Source of the DNA: Spirochaetales bacterium
GTDB lineage: Bacteria > Spirochaetota > Leptospiria > Leptospirales > Leptonemataceae
DNA length: 64,000 bases
Assembly (NCBI GenBank): GCA_024233935.1
Contig: JACKOY010000001.1
Location: forward strand, 485,959-549,958
Reading direction: 5' to 3'
Below are positions 9,378 through 17,521 of the stretch, one piece after another. Numbering within the stretch: the stretch's first letter is position 1; each line of letters starts with the position of its first letter. The notes under the pieces were generated by a model that was given only the letters and a program-made list of their open reading frames with translations, was not told the DNA's origin and made no database searches. The translations under genes were made by a program, and so were the position numbers.

Positions 9378-10406
9378 ATGCCAGTGCAAGCGCAGGAGTC
9401 CGGGTCCAGAGCGCCGGTTGTGCGCTGGCCGGCCGAGTGGGAACCCCATGCCCGCACCTGGCTGGCCTGGCCGGCGCGACCCGAACTGTGGGACGGACGT
9501 TTGCCGGAGATTCAGGACACCTGGATCGAGATCATTCACGCCATCGCGCGCGATGAGCCCGTCGCGCTGCTCGTGAACGATGCTGGTACGCGAAACGAGG
9601 TTCGGCGACGCAGTGGGCTTGCGGAAGACCGGCTGCAGATCTACCAGATCCCAACCGATGACGCCTGGATGCGCGACTACGGTCCCATCTGGCGCGACGG
9701 AGTTCCGACCGCGCTCCGTTTTTTATTCAACGGTTGGGGCGACAAATACCGGCCCTGGTCACAGGACCGGTCGGCCGGCAAGGCCATCCTGGACCAGACG
9801 GGCCATCCTGAAGAGAATAGCGGTTTGGTCTTCGAAGGGGGCGCGATCGAGGGGAACGGCGATGATATCGTCCTGAGCACCCGCTCCTGTGCGCTGAACC
9901 CCAACCGCGGCAATGACCTCAGCGAGAACCAATGGACGACGGTCTTCCGACATGAACTTGGAGCGAAGCGGGTCGTCTGGTTGGAGTCGGGTCTGCCGTT
10001 CGACGATACGGACGGCCACATAGATATGTTCGCCAGATTTGCACCGGGACGCCGATTGCTTGTGGGTCAGGCGCCTGCAGGCCACGCGCACTTCGAAGCT
10101 CTGAAGCGAGCGCGCGCCACCCTGGAGCGGGAGTTGCCTGATTACGCTATCGTGCCGGTGCCCGCGCCCCCGGCAAAGGAGTTCGCTGGTCGCATATTAC
10201 CGCGGACGCACTTAAATTTCTACGTTACCAACGGGTCGGTTCTGGCGCCGGTCTACAACGAAGACACGGATGCGCCCGCACTCGAAAGCATTGCGAGGTG
10301 CTTCGAAGGGCGTCGCATCGTCCCCATCTACGCCGGTTTGATGATTCTCGAAGGTGGCGCGATCCATTGCATGACCATGCAGGAACCACAGCTGAGAAAT
10401 GTATAA
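9378..10406 (+). CDS. Agmatine deiminase family protein
   Basis: Agmatine deiminase converts agmatine to N-carbamoylputrescine plus ammonia in the arginine route to putrescine. The 342-residue product shows the whole family series: WPAEWEPHARTWLAWP near the N-terminus, DDAWMRDYGPIW, FEGGAIEGNGDD, DTDGHIDMFARF and the C-terminal nucleophile loop GGAIHCMTMQEP with C331. Length matches the agmatine deiminase/PPAD-like family. I choose the ATG at 9378 because the upstream frame overlaps the divergent exporter and lacks homologous residues. The partner enzymes, a decarboxylase and two carboxynorspermidine enzymes, lie 1-5 kb downstream. N-carbamoylputrescine amidase is not in the window. Confidence 0.9.
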   Translation: MPVQAQESGSRAPVVRWPAEWEPHARTWLAWPARPELWDGRLPEIQDTWIEIIHAIARDEPVALLVNDAGTRNEVRRRSGLAEDRLQIYQIPTDDAWMRDYGPIWRDGVPTALRFLFNGWGDKYRPWSQDRSAGKAILDQTGHPEENSGLVFEGGAIEGNGDDIVLSTRSCALNPNRGNDLSENQWTTVFRHELGAKRVVWLESGLPFDDTDGHIDMFARFAPGRRLLVGQAPAGHAHFEALKRARATLERELPDYAIVPVPAPPAKEFAGRILPRTHLNFYVTNGSVLAPVYNEDTDAPALESIARCFEGRRIVPIYAGLMILEGGAIHCMTMQEPQLRNV

Positions 10407-10412
10407 AAAAAC

Positions 10413-10955
10413 GTGCAACAGATCTCATTCGAGCGACCTCTTCCTTGTATGGAAACGACTCTGGAGTGGATCTCAAACGCGACCAGGCCCTCAACGCCGG
10501 CCTGCACTTTTCTAATACCAGCACGGCTTTTGCAATACCTGACGCGCCGAAAAAAGCAGTGCGGAGGCGTTGTTAAGTACCTCAAGTTCTTGCTCGCACG
10601 GGCGCCGCAATATCGTCGCGCCGGGCTTCTGCCAAAAGTGGAACGCACCACACGCTACTATCAGCGCTCCGGGCAGGCTCTGGACCGGTGGCACGTCCGT
10701 GTGCCCGCGCATCACTGGACCGAGCTACGTTGTCTGGCCGGTGGTTGCGGCGTAACGATGACCCACATGTTCGCAATCCTGATTGAAATCGAAAAGTCCA
10801 AAAAATTTCGACCTGACCGAACCGCCACCGACGATCCTCCGACCTTGATCTGGAAAAATGTTGGATTTTGGGAGGCCAGGGTCGAGGACCAGCTAAGGAC
10901 TGAGCGCCATATTGTTTTGGTATTGGAGCGCGCCCCGCCGAAGCGGCTTTCTTGA
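10413..10955 (+). CDS. DUF1564-family protein (Leptospiraceae-type)
   Basis: The 180-residue product matches the pattern I know of DUF1564 proteins, which occur in expanded families in Leptospira and whose function is unknown. Visible hallmarks: TFLIPARLLQYLTRRKK followed by KYLKFLLAR, then LLPKVERTTRYYQRSGQ, a basic HVRVPAHHWTELRCLA segment and a hydrophobic helix MTHMFAILIEIEKSKK. The RTTRYYQ core plus a following helix resembles a ribbon-helix-helix arrangement, so DNA binding is possible but unproven. A GTG at 10413 or an ATG at 10449 could start it; neither has a strong ribosome-binding site. It begins 6 bases after the deiminase stop codon and may be read from the same transcript. Confidence 0.75.
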   Translation: MQQISFERPLPCMETTLEWISNATRPSTPACTFLIPARLLQYLTRRKKQCGGVVKYLKFLLARAPQYRRAGLLPKVERTTRYYQRSGQALDRWHVRVPAHHWTELRCLAGGCGVTMTHMFAILIEIEKSKKFRPDRTATDDPPTLIWKNVGFWEARVEDQLRTERHIVLVLERAPPKRLS

Positions 10956-11002
10956 TTGCCCCCTCGGGCAAACAAGAGGAGGCTTCCATTGAGGAGAAGC
11001 AG

Positions 11003-11176
11003 ATGAAGATAATGAAGATGAAAGGCGATAAGAAGGAGTTTGCGATCGCGTCGCTTACCTTCACTGAACTGAAAATTATTAAGGATGCCTGCGAATTATT
11101 TGGCCAGCAAGGTTCGGCCCGGGCAGCCGAAATCTTTGCCGAAATCGATCGCCAGATGAATCAGATAACGATTTGA
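11003..11176 (+). CDS. Small hypothetical protein (57 aa)
   Basis: A short frame starting MKIMKMKGDKKEFAIAS and containing an amphipathic stretch, ELKIIKDACELFGQ, followed by an alanine-rich helix. A good ribosome-binding site, GAGGAG at 10991-10996, sits 6 bases upstream of the ATG at 11003 and decides the start over the earlier TTG at 10952. It follows the DUF1564 gene by 47 bases on the same strand and ends 7 bases from the convergent decarboxylase stop. I do not recognise a family. The good initiation signal supports translation. Confidence 0.55.
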   Translation: MKIMKMKGDKKEFAIASLTFTELKIIKDACELFGQQGSARAAEIFAEIDRQMNQITI

Positions 11177-11183
11177 GGATAAA

Positions 11184-12341
11184 TCAGGACAGGCGCGCGC
11201 GAAAATCTTCGTAGCCGAACTCACGCACCACTTCGAGCCTTCCGGTTTTCGTGTCCGCAATCGCAATGGATGGCAAGCGAACGCCGTTGAACTGTGTGTT
11301 CTTTACCATGGTATAGTGCGACATGTCCAGGAAGAAGAGCAGGCTGCCCACTTCGAGTCGGTTGTCAAAGGAGTAATGGCCGATGGCGTCTCCGGCCAGG
11401 CAGGTGGGGCCACCGAGAGCGTAGGTGTAGGAGCGTTCCTCGGGTTCGGATGCGTCCAAAATGTCGGGTCGGTATGGCATCTCGAGAGTGTCCGGCATGT
11501 GTGCCGTTGCTGACACGTCGAGCATGGCGATCGGCGGGGAACCCGGAATCACGTCAAGTACCCGTGCCACCAGCACTCCCGTTCGAATGACCGACGCCTC
11601 ACCCGGTTCCATATAAACCGTGAGGCCATACTTCTGGCGGAAAGCACGGATCAGTTCGATCAATCCGTCCGTGTCGTAATCCGGGCGTGTAATATGATGG
11701 CCTCCGCCGAAGTTGATCCATTGTATTCGATCAAACCATTTGTTGAATTTTTTCTCAACCACTTCAAGTGTGCGAACCAGGGGCTCAAGGCCCATTTCGC
11801 ACAGCGTATGAAAATGAATTCCGCTCAGGCCCCGCATGAGTTTTTCAGTCATATGTTCGGCCGTTACCCCCAATCGACTGCCGGGAGCACACGGGTCATA
11901 CAGGCGCGTCTTCACTTCCGAATGCTGGGGATTGATACGGAGGCCGCATTCTATAGTTTGCTTTGACGCCAGCGTTCGCTCCCGAAACGTTTCCCATTGG
12001 GAAGCGCTATTAAACACCAGGTGGTCGGCCAGTTCCAGCAGGTCGGAAAACTCTTCTGCCACATAGGCCGGAGCACAGACATGCACTTCACCCCCGAATT
12101 CCTCGCGGGCCAGTCTGGCTTCATGGAGGGAACTTGCAGTAGCTCCCGGTAGGTACTCACGCATAACGGGGAAGACACTATGTTGGGCAAACGCTTTCAA
12201 TGCATGGATAATCTTTGCGCCGGACTCGCGTTGTACCCGGCTCAATATCTCCATGTTGCGGCGCAGGGCGCCCTCATCTATGATATGGATGGGCGTGCGA
12301 ACCGCAGAAAGGTTCAGTTTGCGGAATGCCGACCAATCCAT
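11184..12341 (-). CDS. nspC: Carboxynorspermidine/carboxyspermidine decarboxylase
   Basis: A PLP enzyme of the alanine racemase-fold decarboxylases that removes CO2 from carboxyspermidine or carboxynorspermidine, giving spermidine or norspermidine. Of 385 residues, K49 in HALKAF is the expected Schiff-base lysine, HFHTLCE (about 176-182) and FGGGHH (211-216) bind phosphate and cofactor, EPGE (245-248) follows, and C314 in GGPTCLAGD is the catalytic cysteine supplied across the dimer. Length fits NspC. It lies 11 bases downstream of the dehydrogenase gene that makes its substrate, so the two form an operon. Whether the aminopropyl acceptor is putrescine or diaminopropane cannot be read from sequence. 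Confidence 0.92.
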   Translation of the reverse strand: MDWSAFRKLNLSAVRTPIHIIDEGALRRNMEILSRVQRESGAKIIHALKAFAQHSVFPVMREYLPGATASSLHEARLAREEFGGEVHVCAPAYVAEEFSDLLELADHLVFNSASQWETFRERTLASKQTIECGLRINPQHSEVKTRLYDPCAPGSRLGVTAEHMTEKLMRGLSGIHFHTLCEMGLEPLVRTLEVVEKKFNKWFDRIQWINFGGGHHITRPDYDTDGLIELIRAFRQKYGLTVYMEPGEASVIRTGVLVARVLDVIPGSPPIAMLDVSATAHMPDTLEMPYRPDILDASEPEERSYTYALGGPTCLAGDAIGHYSFDNRLEVGSLLFFLDMSHYTMVKNTQFNGVRLPSIAIADTKTGRLEVVREFGYEDFRARLS

Positions 12342-12352
12342 GGAAAATCGAT

Positions 12353-13528
12353 TCAGAGTTCCTTCACAGTCCAGGGGAGGCCGTGTTGATTTAGCCAGTC
12401 CATGAACGGATCCGGATCAAATTGTTCCATGTTGAAAACGCCGGGTCCTTTCCATGTGCCCCGCATCAACATGGCGGCCCCGATCATGGCCGGCACGCCC
12501 GTGGTGTAGGACACTGCCTGGGCGCCCACCTCCCGATAACACGCTGCGTGGTCGCAGACATTGTAGATGTAGATCCGCCGTTTCTGTCCATCTTTGATGC
12601 CGTCGAACAAGCAACCAATATTGGTCTTGCCACTGTAAGTTGGCGCAAGGCTGGAGGGGTCCGGAAGGAGCTGCTTGAGGAACTTAAGTGGAATCACCGG
12701 GTGCCCTTCGTAGTCGATCGGCTCAATCGAAGTCATGCCAACATTCCCCAATACACGCAGGTGGGTAAGATACTCCTGGCCAAACGTCATGAAAAAACGG
12801 ATTCTCCTCAAGCCCCGCAGATGTTTGACCAGAGACTCCAGCTCTTCGTGGTACAGCAGGTAGGAATCGCGCGGTCCGATTTCCGGATAATCCCAGGACA
12901 TCATGTAGGACATGGCGGGAATGGTTTTCCACTGACCGTCTTCCCAGTACTTGCCCTCTTGCGTAATCTCGCGGATGTTTATCTCGGGATTGAAGTTCGT
13001 TGCGAAGGCATGACCGTGGCTGCCTCCGTTGCAGTCGAGGATGTCCACGCTGTGGATCTCGTCAAAATAGTGCTTCTGTGCATAAGCGCAGAATACGTTC
13101 GTTGCGCCGGGATCGAAACCGCTACCCAGCAGTCCGGTGATGCCGCGCTCCGCGAAGCGCTCGTGGAAAGCCCACTGCTGGCTGTATTCAAAGTGGCTTT
13201 CGTCGGGGGATTCGTAGTTGGCAGTGTCCAGGTAGTTAACGCCCGCCTGCAGGCATGCTTCCATGATCGTCAGATCCTGGTAGGGGAGGGCTACGTTCAC
13301 AACCAGCTCCGCGCCGGTCTCTTCTATCAGCGCGCGAACCTCTTCGATTTGGTCTGCATCTACGCGGCGGACATCAATCGGACGCTTAACAGAATCCCGG
13401 ATCTTTTCGCATTTTTCAAGGGTGCGACTTGCCAGCGTGATTTGCTCAAAGATATCGGGAAGCCCTGCACATTTATGAACAACCACGCGGCCCACGCCGC
13501 CTGCGCCAATAATCAGGAGCCTTCCCAT
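12353..13528 (-). CDS. Carboxynorspermidine/carboxyspermidine dehydrogenase (saccharopine dehydrogenase family)
   Basis: Condenses putrescine or diaminopropane with L-aspartate semialdehyde and reduces the imine with NADPH to carboxy(nor)spermidine. The 391-residue protein opens with the Rossmann motif LLIIGAGGVGRVV, followed by a saccharopine-dehydrogenase-type catalytic domain (VNYLDTANYE, GSGFDPGATNVFCAYA, CNGGSHGHAFATNFNP). Start at ATG 13528 places the Rossmann strand at residue 4, as usual. It is first in a two-gene operon with nspC and diverges from the arginine-decarboxylase-like gene across 197 bases, which supports one shared polyamine-biosynthetic locus. Confidence 0.9.
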   Translation of the reverse strand: MGRLLIIGAGGVGRVVVHKCAGLPDIFEQITLASRTLEKCEKIRDSVKRPIDVRRVDADQIEEVRALIEETGAELVVNVALPYQDLTIMEACLQAGVNYLDTANYESPDESHFEYSQQWAFHERFAERGITGLLGSGFDPGATNVFCAYAQKHYFDEIHSVDILDCNGGSHGHAFATNFNPEINIREITQEGKYWEDGQWKTIPAMSYMMSWDYPEIGPRDSYLLYHEELESLVKHLRGLRRIRFFMTFGQEYLTHLRVLGNVGMTSIEPIDYEGHPVIPLKFLKQLLPDPSSLAPTYSGKTNIGCLFDGIKDGQKRRIYIYNVCDHAACYREVGAQAVSYTTGVPAMIGAAMLMRGTWKGPGVFNMEQFDPDPFMDWLNQHGLPWTVKEL

Positions 13529-13725
13529 ATAGCGTTTCGAGAATCCAGAGGCCGGGTTAACCCCGCCGGGTCAGTGGAACGGTTCCGGACAGGGAGGCAA
13601 GCCAATATAACTGCTTCCCGGCGATCGTTCGCAAGGGATTTTTTTGTGGCACGGCAGCGAAAGGCCGGGCACAGAGTGCAATGTTGCTGGTTTCGCAACG
13701 CCAGCCTGAGAGGAAAAGACCACGC
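13529..13725. promoter_or_regulatory. Divergent promoter region of the polyamine genes with a 10-bp palindrome
   Basis: 197 bases between the carboxynorspermidine dehydrogenase gene (minus) and the decarboxylase gene (plus). It contains the perfect palindrome GGGTTAACCC at 13554-13563, about 26 bases from the minus-strand start. A purine-rich GAGAGGAAAAG at about 13709-13719 is a plausible ribosome-binding site for the plus-strand gene. Any operator role for the palindrome is a guess. Confidence 0.35.
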
Positions 13726-15174
13726 ATGACAGGACAGGATCGTTCGCCCCTTTTTGAAGCGCTACAACGACACGTAGACGAGAACGTGGTCCCCTTTCAC
13801 GTTCCCGCGCACAAGCACGGCCAGGGGCTACAGGAAATGCGTGACTACCTGGGCGAGCGCACTCTGGCGCTTGACGTCAACTCAATGGATGACGTTGACG
13901 ACCTTTCCAACCCGATCTCGGTCATTGACGAAGCGCAACGGCTGTGCGCCGAGGCCTTCAATGCAGCGCATGCATATTTTCTGATTAACGGTACGACTTC
14001 GGGCATTCACGCCATGATGATCTCATCTTTGCGCCCCGGTGATCGCATTATCCTCCCGCGCAATTGTCACAAGTCGGCTTTCAGTGGGCTGATTCTCTCC
14101 GGAGCGGTGCCGGTTTACGCGAAGGTCGAAATCAATCCCGACCTGGGCATAGCGACTAATCCGACCGTGCAGAGCTTTGCCCGGGCCTTTGAGCGGGCGC
14201 CCCAGGCCACCGCAGTCTTCTTGCTCAATCCGAACTACTACGGTTTGACCGGCGATCTGCGCGGAGTCATGCAGCTGGCGCGTGAGTGGGAGGCGCGTGT
14301 GCTGGTTGACGAGGCGCACGGCGGACATATGTACTTTCATGACGATTTTCCTTTTACGGCAATGGATGTCGGCGCAGACATGAGTTGCGTGAGCACCCAC
14401 AAGACCTGTGGCTCTCTTACGCAAAGCTCGATCCTGCTTCAGAAAACGAGCAGCGTGGAACGGGCGCGTATTCTCAACACACTCAGCATGCTGCGCACGA
14501 CGAGCGCCTCGTACCTGCTCATGGCTTCCATTGATGTGGCCCGAAGGCAACTCGCCACTCGCGGCAAGGACTTAATGAGTGAGGTACTCCATCTGGCCAG
14601 ACATGCCAGGGACGAAATAAACAAAATAGATGGCCTGCATGCTTTCGGACCGGAATTGGTCGATAACCAGGACATTCACGCCTTTGACGAAACGAAACTC
14701 TGCGTGCACGTGCGAAAGCTCGGAATGACAGGCTTTGAGATGGAACGCCGCCTGCGTCAGGAGTACCGTGTGCAGGTTGAGCTTTCCGATATGAACAACA
14801 TTCTGGCGATGATTACGATCGGTGATACGCAGGAGCAAGTAGCGCATCTCGTGAATGCCCTCAAGAGCATTGCAGGAAAGTGTCGCATCCAGGACTTTCA
14901 CCGCGTTACGCTCATGCCCGATATGCCGGAAACGATCGTTATTCCGCGCGATGCGTTTCATTCGCACAAGAAAAGTGTGCCATTGCATCGTGCGGCCAAC
15001 GAGATCAGCGGGGAGATGGTGATGGCGTATCCACCGGGCATTCCGGTAGTCTGCCCGGGGGAACGACTGACGCACGATATTATCGATTACATTACCATCC
15101 TGAAAGAACACAATTGTCGGCTACAGGGAACCGCGGACCCGATGGTGAATGAAATTCGCGTGCTGGGTCTGTAA
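13726..15174 (+). CDS. Orn/Lys/Arg decarboxylase, short type (probable arginine decarboxylase)
   Basis: A fold-type I PLP decarboxylase of 482 residues, the length of the short Bacillus SpeA-type enzymes. PLP-binding features are clear: INGTTSGIHAM (about 88-98), DEAHGGH (195-201) with the cofactor-binding Asp195, and the Schiff-base lysine K226 in STHKTCGSLTQ. The C-terminal subdomain YPPGIPVVCPGE is also canonical. Substrate cannot be fixed from these motifs, but agmatine deiminase nearby makes arginine to agmatine the most economical reading; ornithine or lysine remain possible. The ATG at 13726 follows GAGAGGAAAAG. The gene converges on the DUF58 gene with 4 bases between stop codons. Confidence 0.88.
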   Translation: MTGQDRSPLFEALQRHVDENVVPFHVPAHKHGQGLQEMRDYLGERTLALDVNSMDDVDDLSNPISVIDEAQRLCAEAFNAAHAYFLINGTTSGIHAMMISSLRPGDRIILPRNCHKSAFSGLILSGAVPVYAKVEINPDLGIATNPTVQSFARAFERAPQATAVFLLNPNYYGLTGDLRGVMQLAREWEARVLVDEAHGGHMYFHDDFPFTAMDVGADMSCVSTHKTCGSLTQSSILLQKTSSVERARILNTLSMLRTTSASYLLMASIDVARRQLATRGKDLMSEVLHLARHARDEINKIDGLHAFGPELVDNQDIHAFDETKLCVHVRKLGMTGFEMERRLRQEYRVQVELSDMNNILAMITIGDTQEQVAHLVNALKSIAGKCRIQDFHRVTLMPDMPETIVIPRDAFHSHKKSVPLHRAANEISGEMVMAYPPGIPVVCPGERLTHDIIDYITILKEHNCRLQGTADPMVNEIRVLGL

Positions 15175-15178
15175 GAGC

Positions 15179-16534
15179 TCAGAGCAGTTTGCGCGCCTTG
15201 ATTTTCAGGTATTCGTTGATGAGTGCCGCGTCGAGTTGGTCCGGGAAAGCCTCAAGCGTCAGCACTCCGTGGTTGCCCAGAGTCTGAATCACATTGTCCC
15301 GCCACAGCACAAAATCGGCCGCGGCTGCTTGCTGAAACAGCAGTTCGCGGCTGAGTGCCTCCTCTTCCAGCAGGGCGTGAATCTCCCGTTGTTTCATGAG
15401 CACCGCGAAAGGCAGGTGTCGGCCTGCCAGGGACCCCAGATAAGCCCGGATCATTTCGCTGTTCATTTCGTCTATCACGTTGGTAATGAGACAGACCAGG
15501 CTGCGCTTGCGGCTTACCGTGTTCAGGTACTGAAAGGCCAGGTCGAAGTTGCTCTCGCTGTGCTCTGCTTTCAAGTCGTAGGCCGCCTGAACCAGACGCC
15601 GATGATAGTTCGCGCCCGACCCGGGCTTTACGTAGCGTCGCACACCACTCGAGAATGCAAGCAACCCGACCCGATCGCCCTGGCGGAGCGCAACATGGGC
15701 CAGCAACAGAACGCTGTTTAAGGCGTAGTCCAGATTTGACCGCCCTTCAAACTCCGCGGTCATCATTCGGCCACAGTCCAGAAGAAAGATAATGGTTTGA
15801 TTCTGGTTCATCTGATAGGTGCGGACGATCAGGTTGTTCTGGCGTGCAGTAGCTTTCCAGTCTATGTGTCGGAACTCATCATCGGGCTGATAGTCCCGCA
15901 ATCTTTCAAAGTCGTTGTCCCCTCCGGCACGGCGGGCGCGCCGAATTCCCAGCAGGCCCAGGTGTGACTTGCGTGCAAGCAGAGCGTAGCGGCTGACCGC
16001 CTTCAGGTCCGGATAGACGCGGATTTGACTTTCGCAGGGCAATCGGTACACACGCCGGGCAAGTCCCAGCATGGAATAGCACGTGATGAAGGTGTACGCG
16101 AGCGTATAGTTGCCGCGCTTGTTGATGCGTAGCCGATACTGAATGGAGTTTTTTCCTGTGAGAAGCATCAGTCGATTCGGAAAACGAATCACTTCCATTA
16201 CTTCGGTTGCATCGTCGTAAGCCAGTGTGCGTATGCGATTGATCAGCCCGGGTCGTACCAGGATGTCCAGTTTCACGCGGTGCGCGAATCCGACCGAATA
16301 CACGCGATCGGTTGTGCGACGGGCCTCAAAGCGCTTGCGACGGGGGATCGTAAAGCCGTCGATCAAGAACAATAAGAATAATAGCAGATCCACCGCGACG
16401 ATCGACGGAATCAAGAACTCCCGGCTGGACTGTACGACTTCGGCGTCGCTATAATAAGCGATCGGAGGCAATAGCAGCGACGCCGCGAGCGGCAGCAGCA
16501 GCAGGTACAGAAACCGGGAAGTCGGATAGCGCAC
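15179..16534 (-). CDS. DUF58 domain-containing protein
   Basis: A 451-residue protein with two N-terminal membrane helices (about 10-30 and 35-60), a beta-rich middle and the DUF58 core with the hallmark DYQPDDEFRHIDWKATAR (about residues 213-230), followed by a von Willebrand A-like region (IIFLLDCGRMM, with the first metal-site Asp not in a full DxSxS motif). DUF58 proteins are regularly encoded with MoxR ATPases and are thought to be their membrane clients or partners. It is the last gene of a nine-gene minus-strand run and directly abuts the MoxR gene. Confidence 0.88.
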   Translation of the reverse strand: MRYPTSRFLYLLLLPLAASLLLPPIAYYSDAEVVQSSREFLIPSIVAVDLLLFLLFLIDGFTIPRRKRFEARRTTDRVYSVGFAHRVKLDILVRPGLINRIRTLAYDDATEVMEVIRFPNRLMLLTGKNSIQYRLRINKRGNYTLAYTFITCYSMLGLARRVYRLPCESQIRVYPDLKAVSRYALLARKSHLGLLGIRRARRAGGDNDFERLRDYQPDDEFRHIDWKATARQNNLIVRTYQMNQNQTIIFLLDCGRMMTAEFEGRSNLDYALNSVLLLAHVALRQGDRVGLLAFSSGVRRYVKPGSGANYHRRLVQAAYDLKAEHSESNFDLAFQYLNTVSRKRSLVCLITNVIDEMNSEMIRAYLGSLAGRHLPFAVLMKQREIHALLEEEALSRELLFQQAAAADFVLWRDNVIQTLGNHGVLTLEAFPDQLDAALINEYLKIKARKLL

Positions 16535-17521
16535 TTAGATCGCCTGGCCGTCCGAGCGGGGAACTTCGACGCTCCCCACGACGTCGCGAATTACTTCGTC
16601 CGGTGTGCGACCCTCGACCTCCGCTTCCGGAGTCAGAACAATGCGATGGCGAAAGGCCGGGGCGACCAGCAATTTGACATCATCCGGAATAACGAATTCA
16701 CGACCTTCCATGAGCGCCAGCACCCGCGCCGTGCGCAGAAGGGCGATGCCCGCTCGCGGTGAGCAACCCAGATAAATATCGCGGTGCCCGCGGGTCTGGC
16801 GCACGAGCCGGTTGATGTACTTGATAATCGGATCAGAGATCTGGATCTGTGTCGCAACATCGGTCACTTCCAGGATCTTTTTGGACGTGAGCAGCGCCTT
16901 AACGTTCTCAATCAGATCGAACTGCTCTGCACTGGCATGCATGCGCAGTATTTTTTCCTCGTCGGCTTCACCGGGGTAGTTGATCAAGAGCTTCAGCAAG
17001 AAGCGATCCAGCTGTGCTTCCGGAAGAGCGTACGTGCCTTCTGACTCGACCGGATTCTGGGTGGCCAGGACAAAGAAAGGTGGCTCTATCACATAACGGC
17101 GATTGTCGATCGTCACCTGCGTTTCCTGCATAATTTCCAGCAACGCCGAGTGGGTCTTGGCCGGTGAACGATTGATTTCATCGGCCAGGAGAAGATTTGT
17201 AAAAATGGGCCCTCGAACGAAGACGAACTTCTGTTCTTTCTGGTTGTAGATATGAGAGCCGGTGATGTCCGAAGGCATCAGGTCGGGAGTGAATTGGATG
17301 CGCGCGAAGTGTGCGCCCAGAATCTTCCCGAGCGTGCGAACCAGCAACGTCTTGCCCAGACCGGGCACACCCTCAATGAGCACATGCCCCCGGGAGAAAA
17401 GGGCCGCCAGGGTGCCGGTCACGAGCTCATCCTGACCGATGAAGACGCGCGCCACTTCGCTTCGGATGTCCTGGAGGGTCTGAGCCAGCGCTTCGATTTT
17501 CTTTGAGAGTGCCTGTGTCAT
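16535..17521 (-). CDS. MoxR family AAA+ ATPase
   Basis: A 328-residue MoxR-type AAA+ ATPase, a chaperone-like enzyme that helps assemble or activate partner proteins. Walker A is GVPGLGKT (51-58), Walker B LLLADE (about 110-115) followed by INRSPAKTHSALLEIMQE, sensor I lies at ATQNPVESEGTYALPEAQ, and the C-terminal lid contains SPRAGIALLRTARVLAL. Length and motifs match the moxR2-type group. The start ATG at 17521 overlaps the stop of the upstream DUF4350 gene by 4 bases, indicating translational coupling. Confidence 0.95.
   Translation of the reverse strand: MTQALSKKIEALAQTLQDIRSEVARVFIGQDELVTGTLAALFSRGHVLIEGVPGLGKTLLVRTLGKILGAHFARIQFTPDLMPSDITGSHIYNQKEQKFVFVRGPIFTNLLLADEINRSPAKTHSALLEIMQETQVTIDNRRYVIEPPFFVLATQNPVESEGTYALPEAQLDRFLLKLLINYPGEADEEKILRMHASAEQFDLIENVKALLTSKKILEVTDVATQIQISDPIIKYINRLVRQTRGHRDIYLGCSPRAGIALLRTARVLALMEGREFVIPDDVKLLVAPAFRHRIVLTPEAEVEGRTPDEVIRDVVGSVEVPRSDGQAI

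Noticed and set aside
12422..13729. 435-codon frame opposite the carboxynorspermidine dehydrogenase gene
   Set aside because: It is an antisense shadow of a well-supported gene with no family resemblance.
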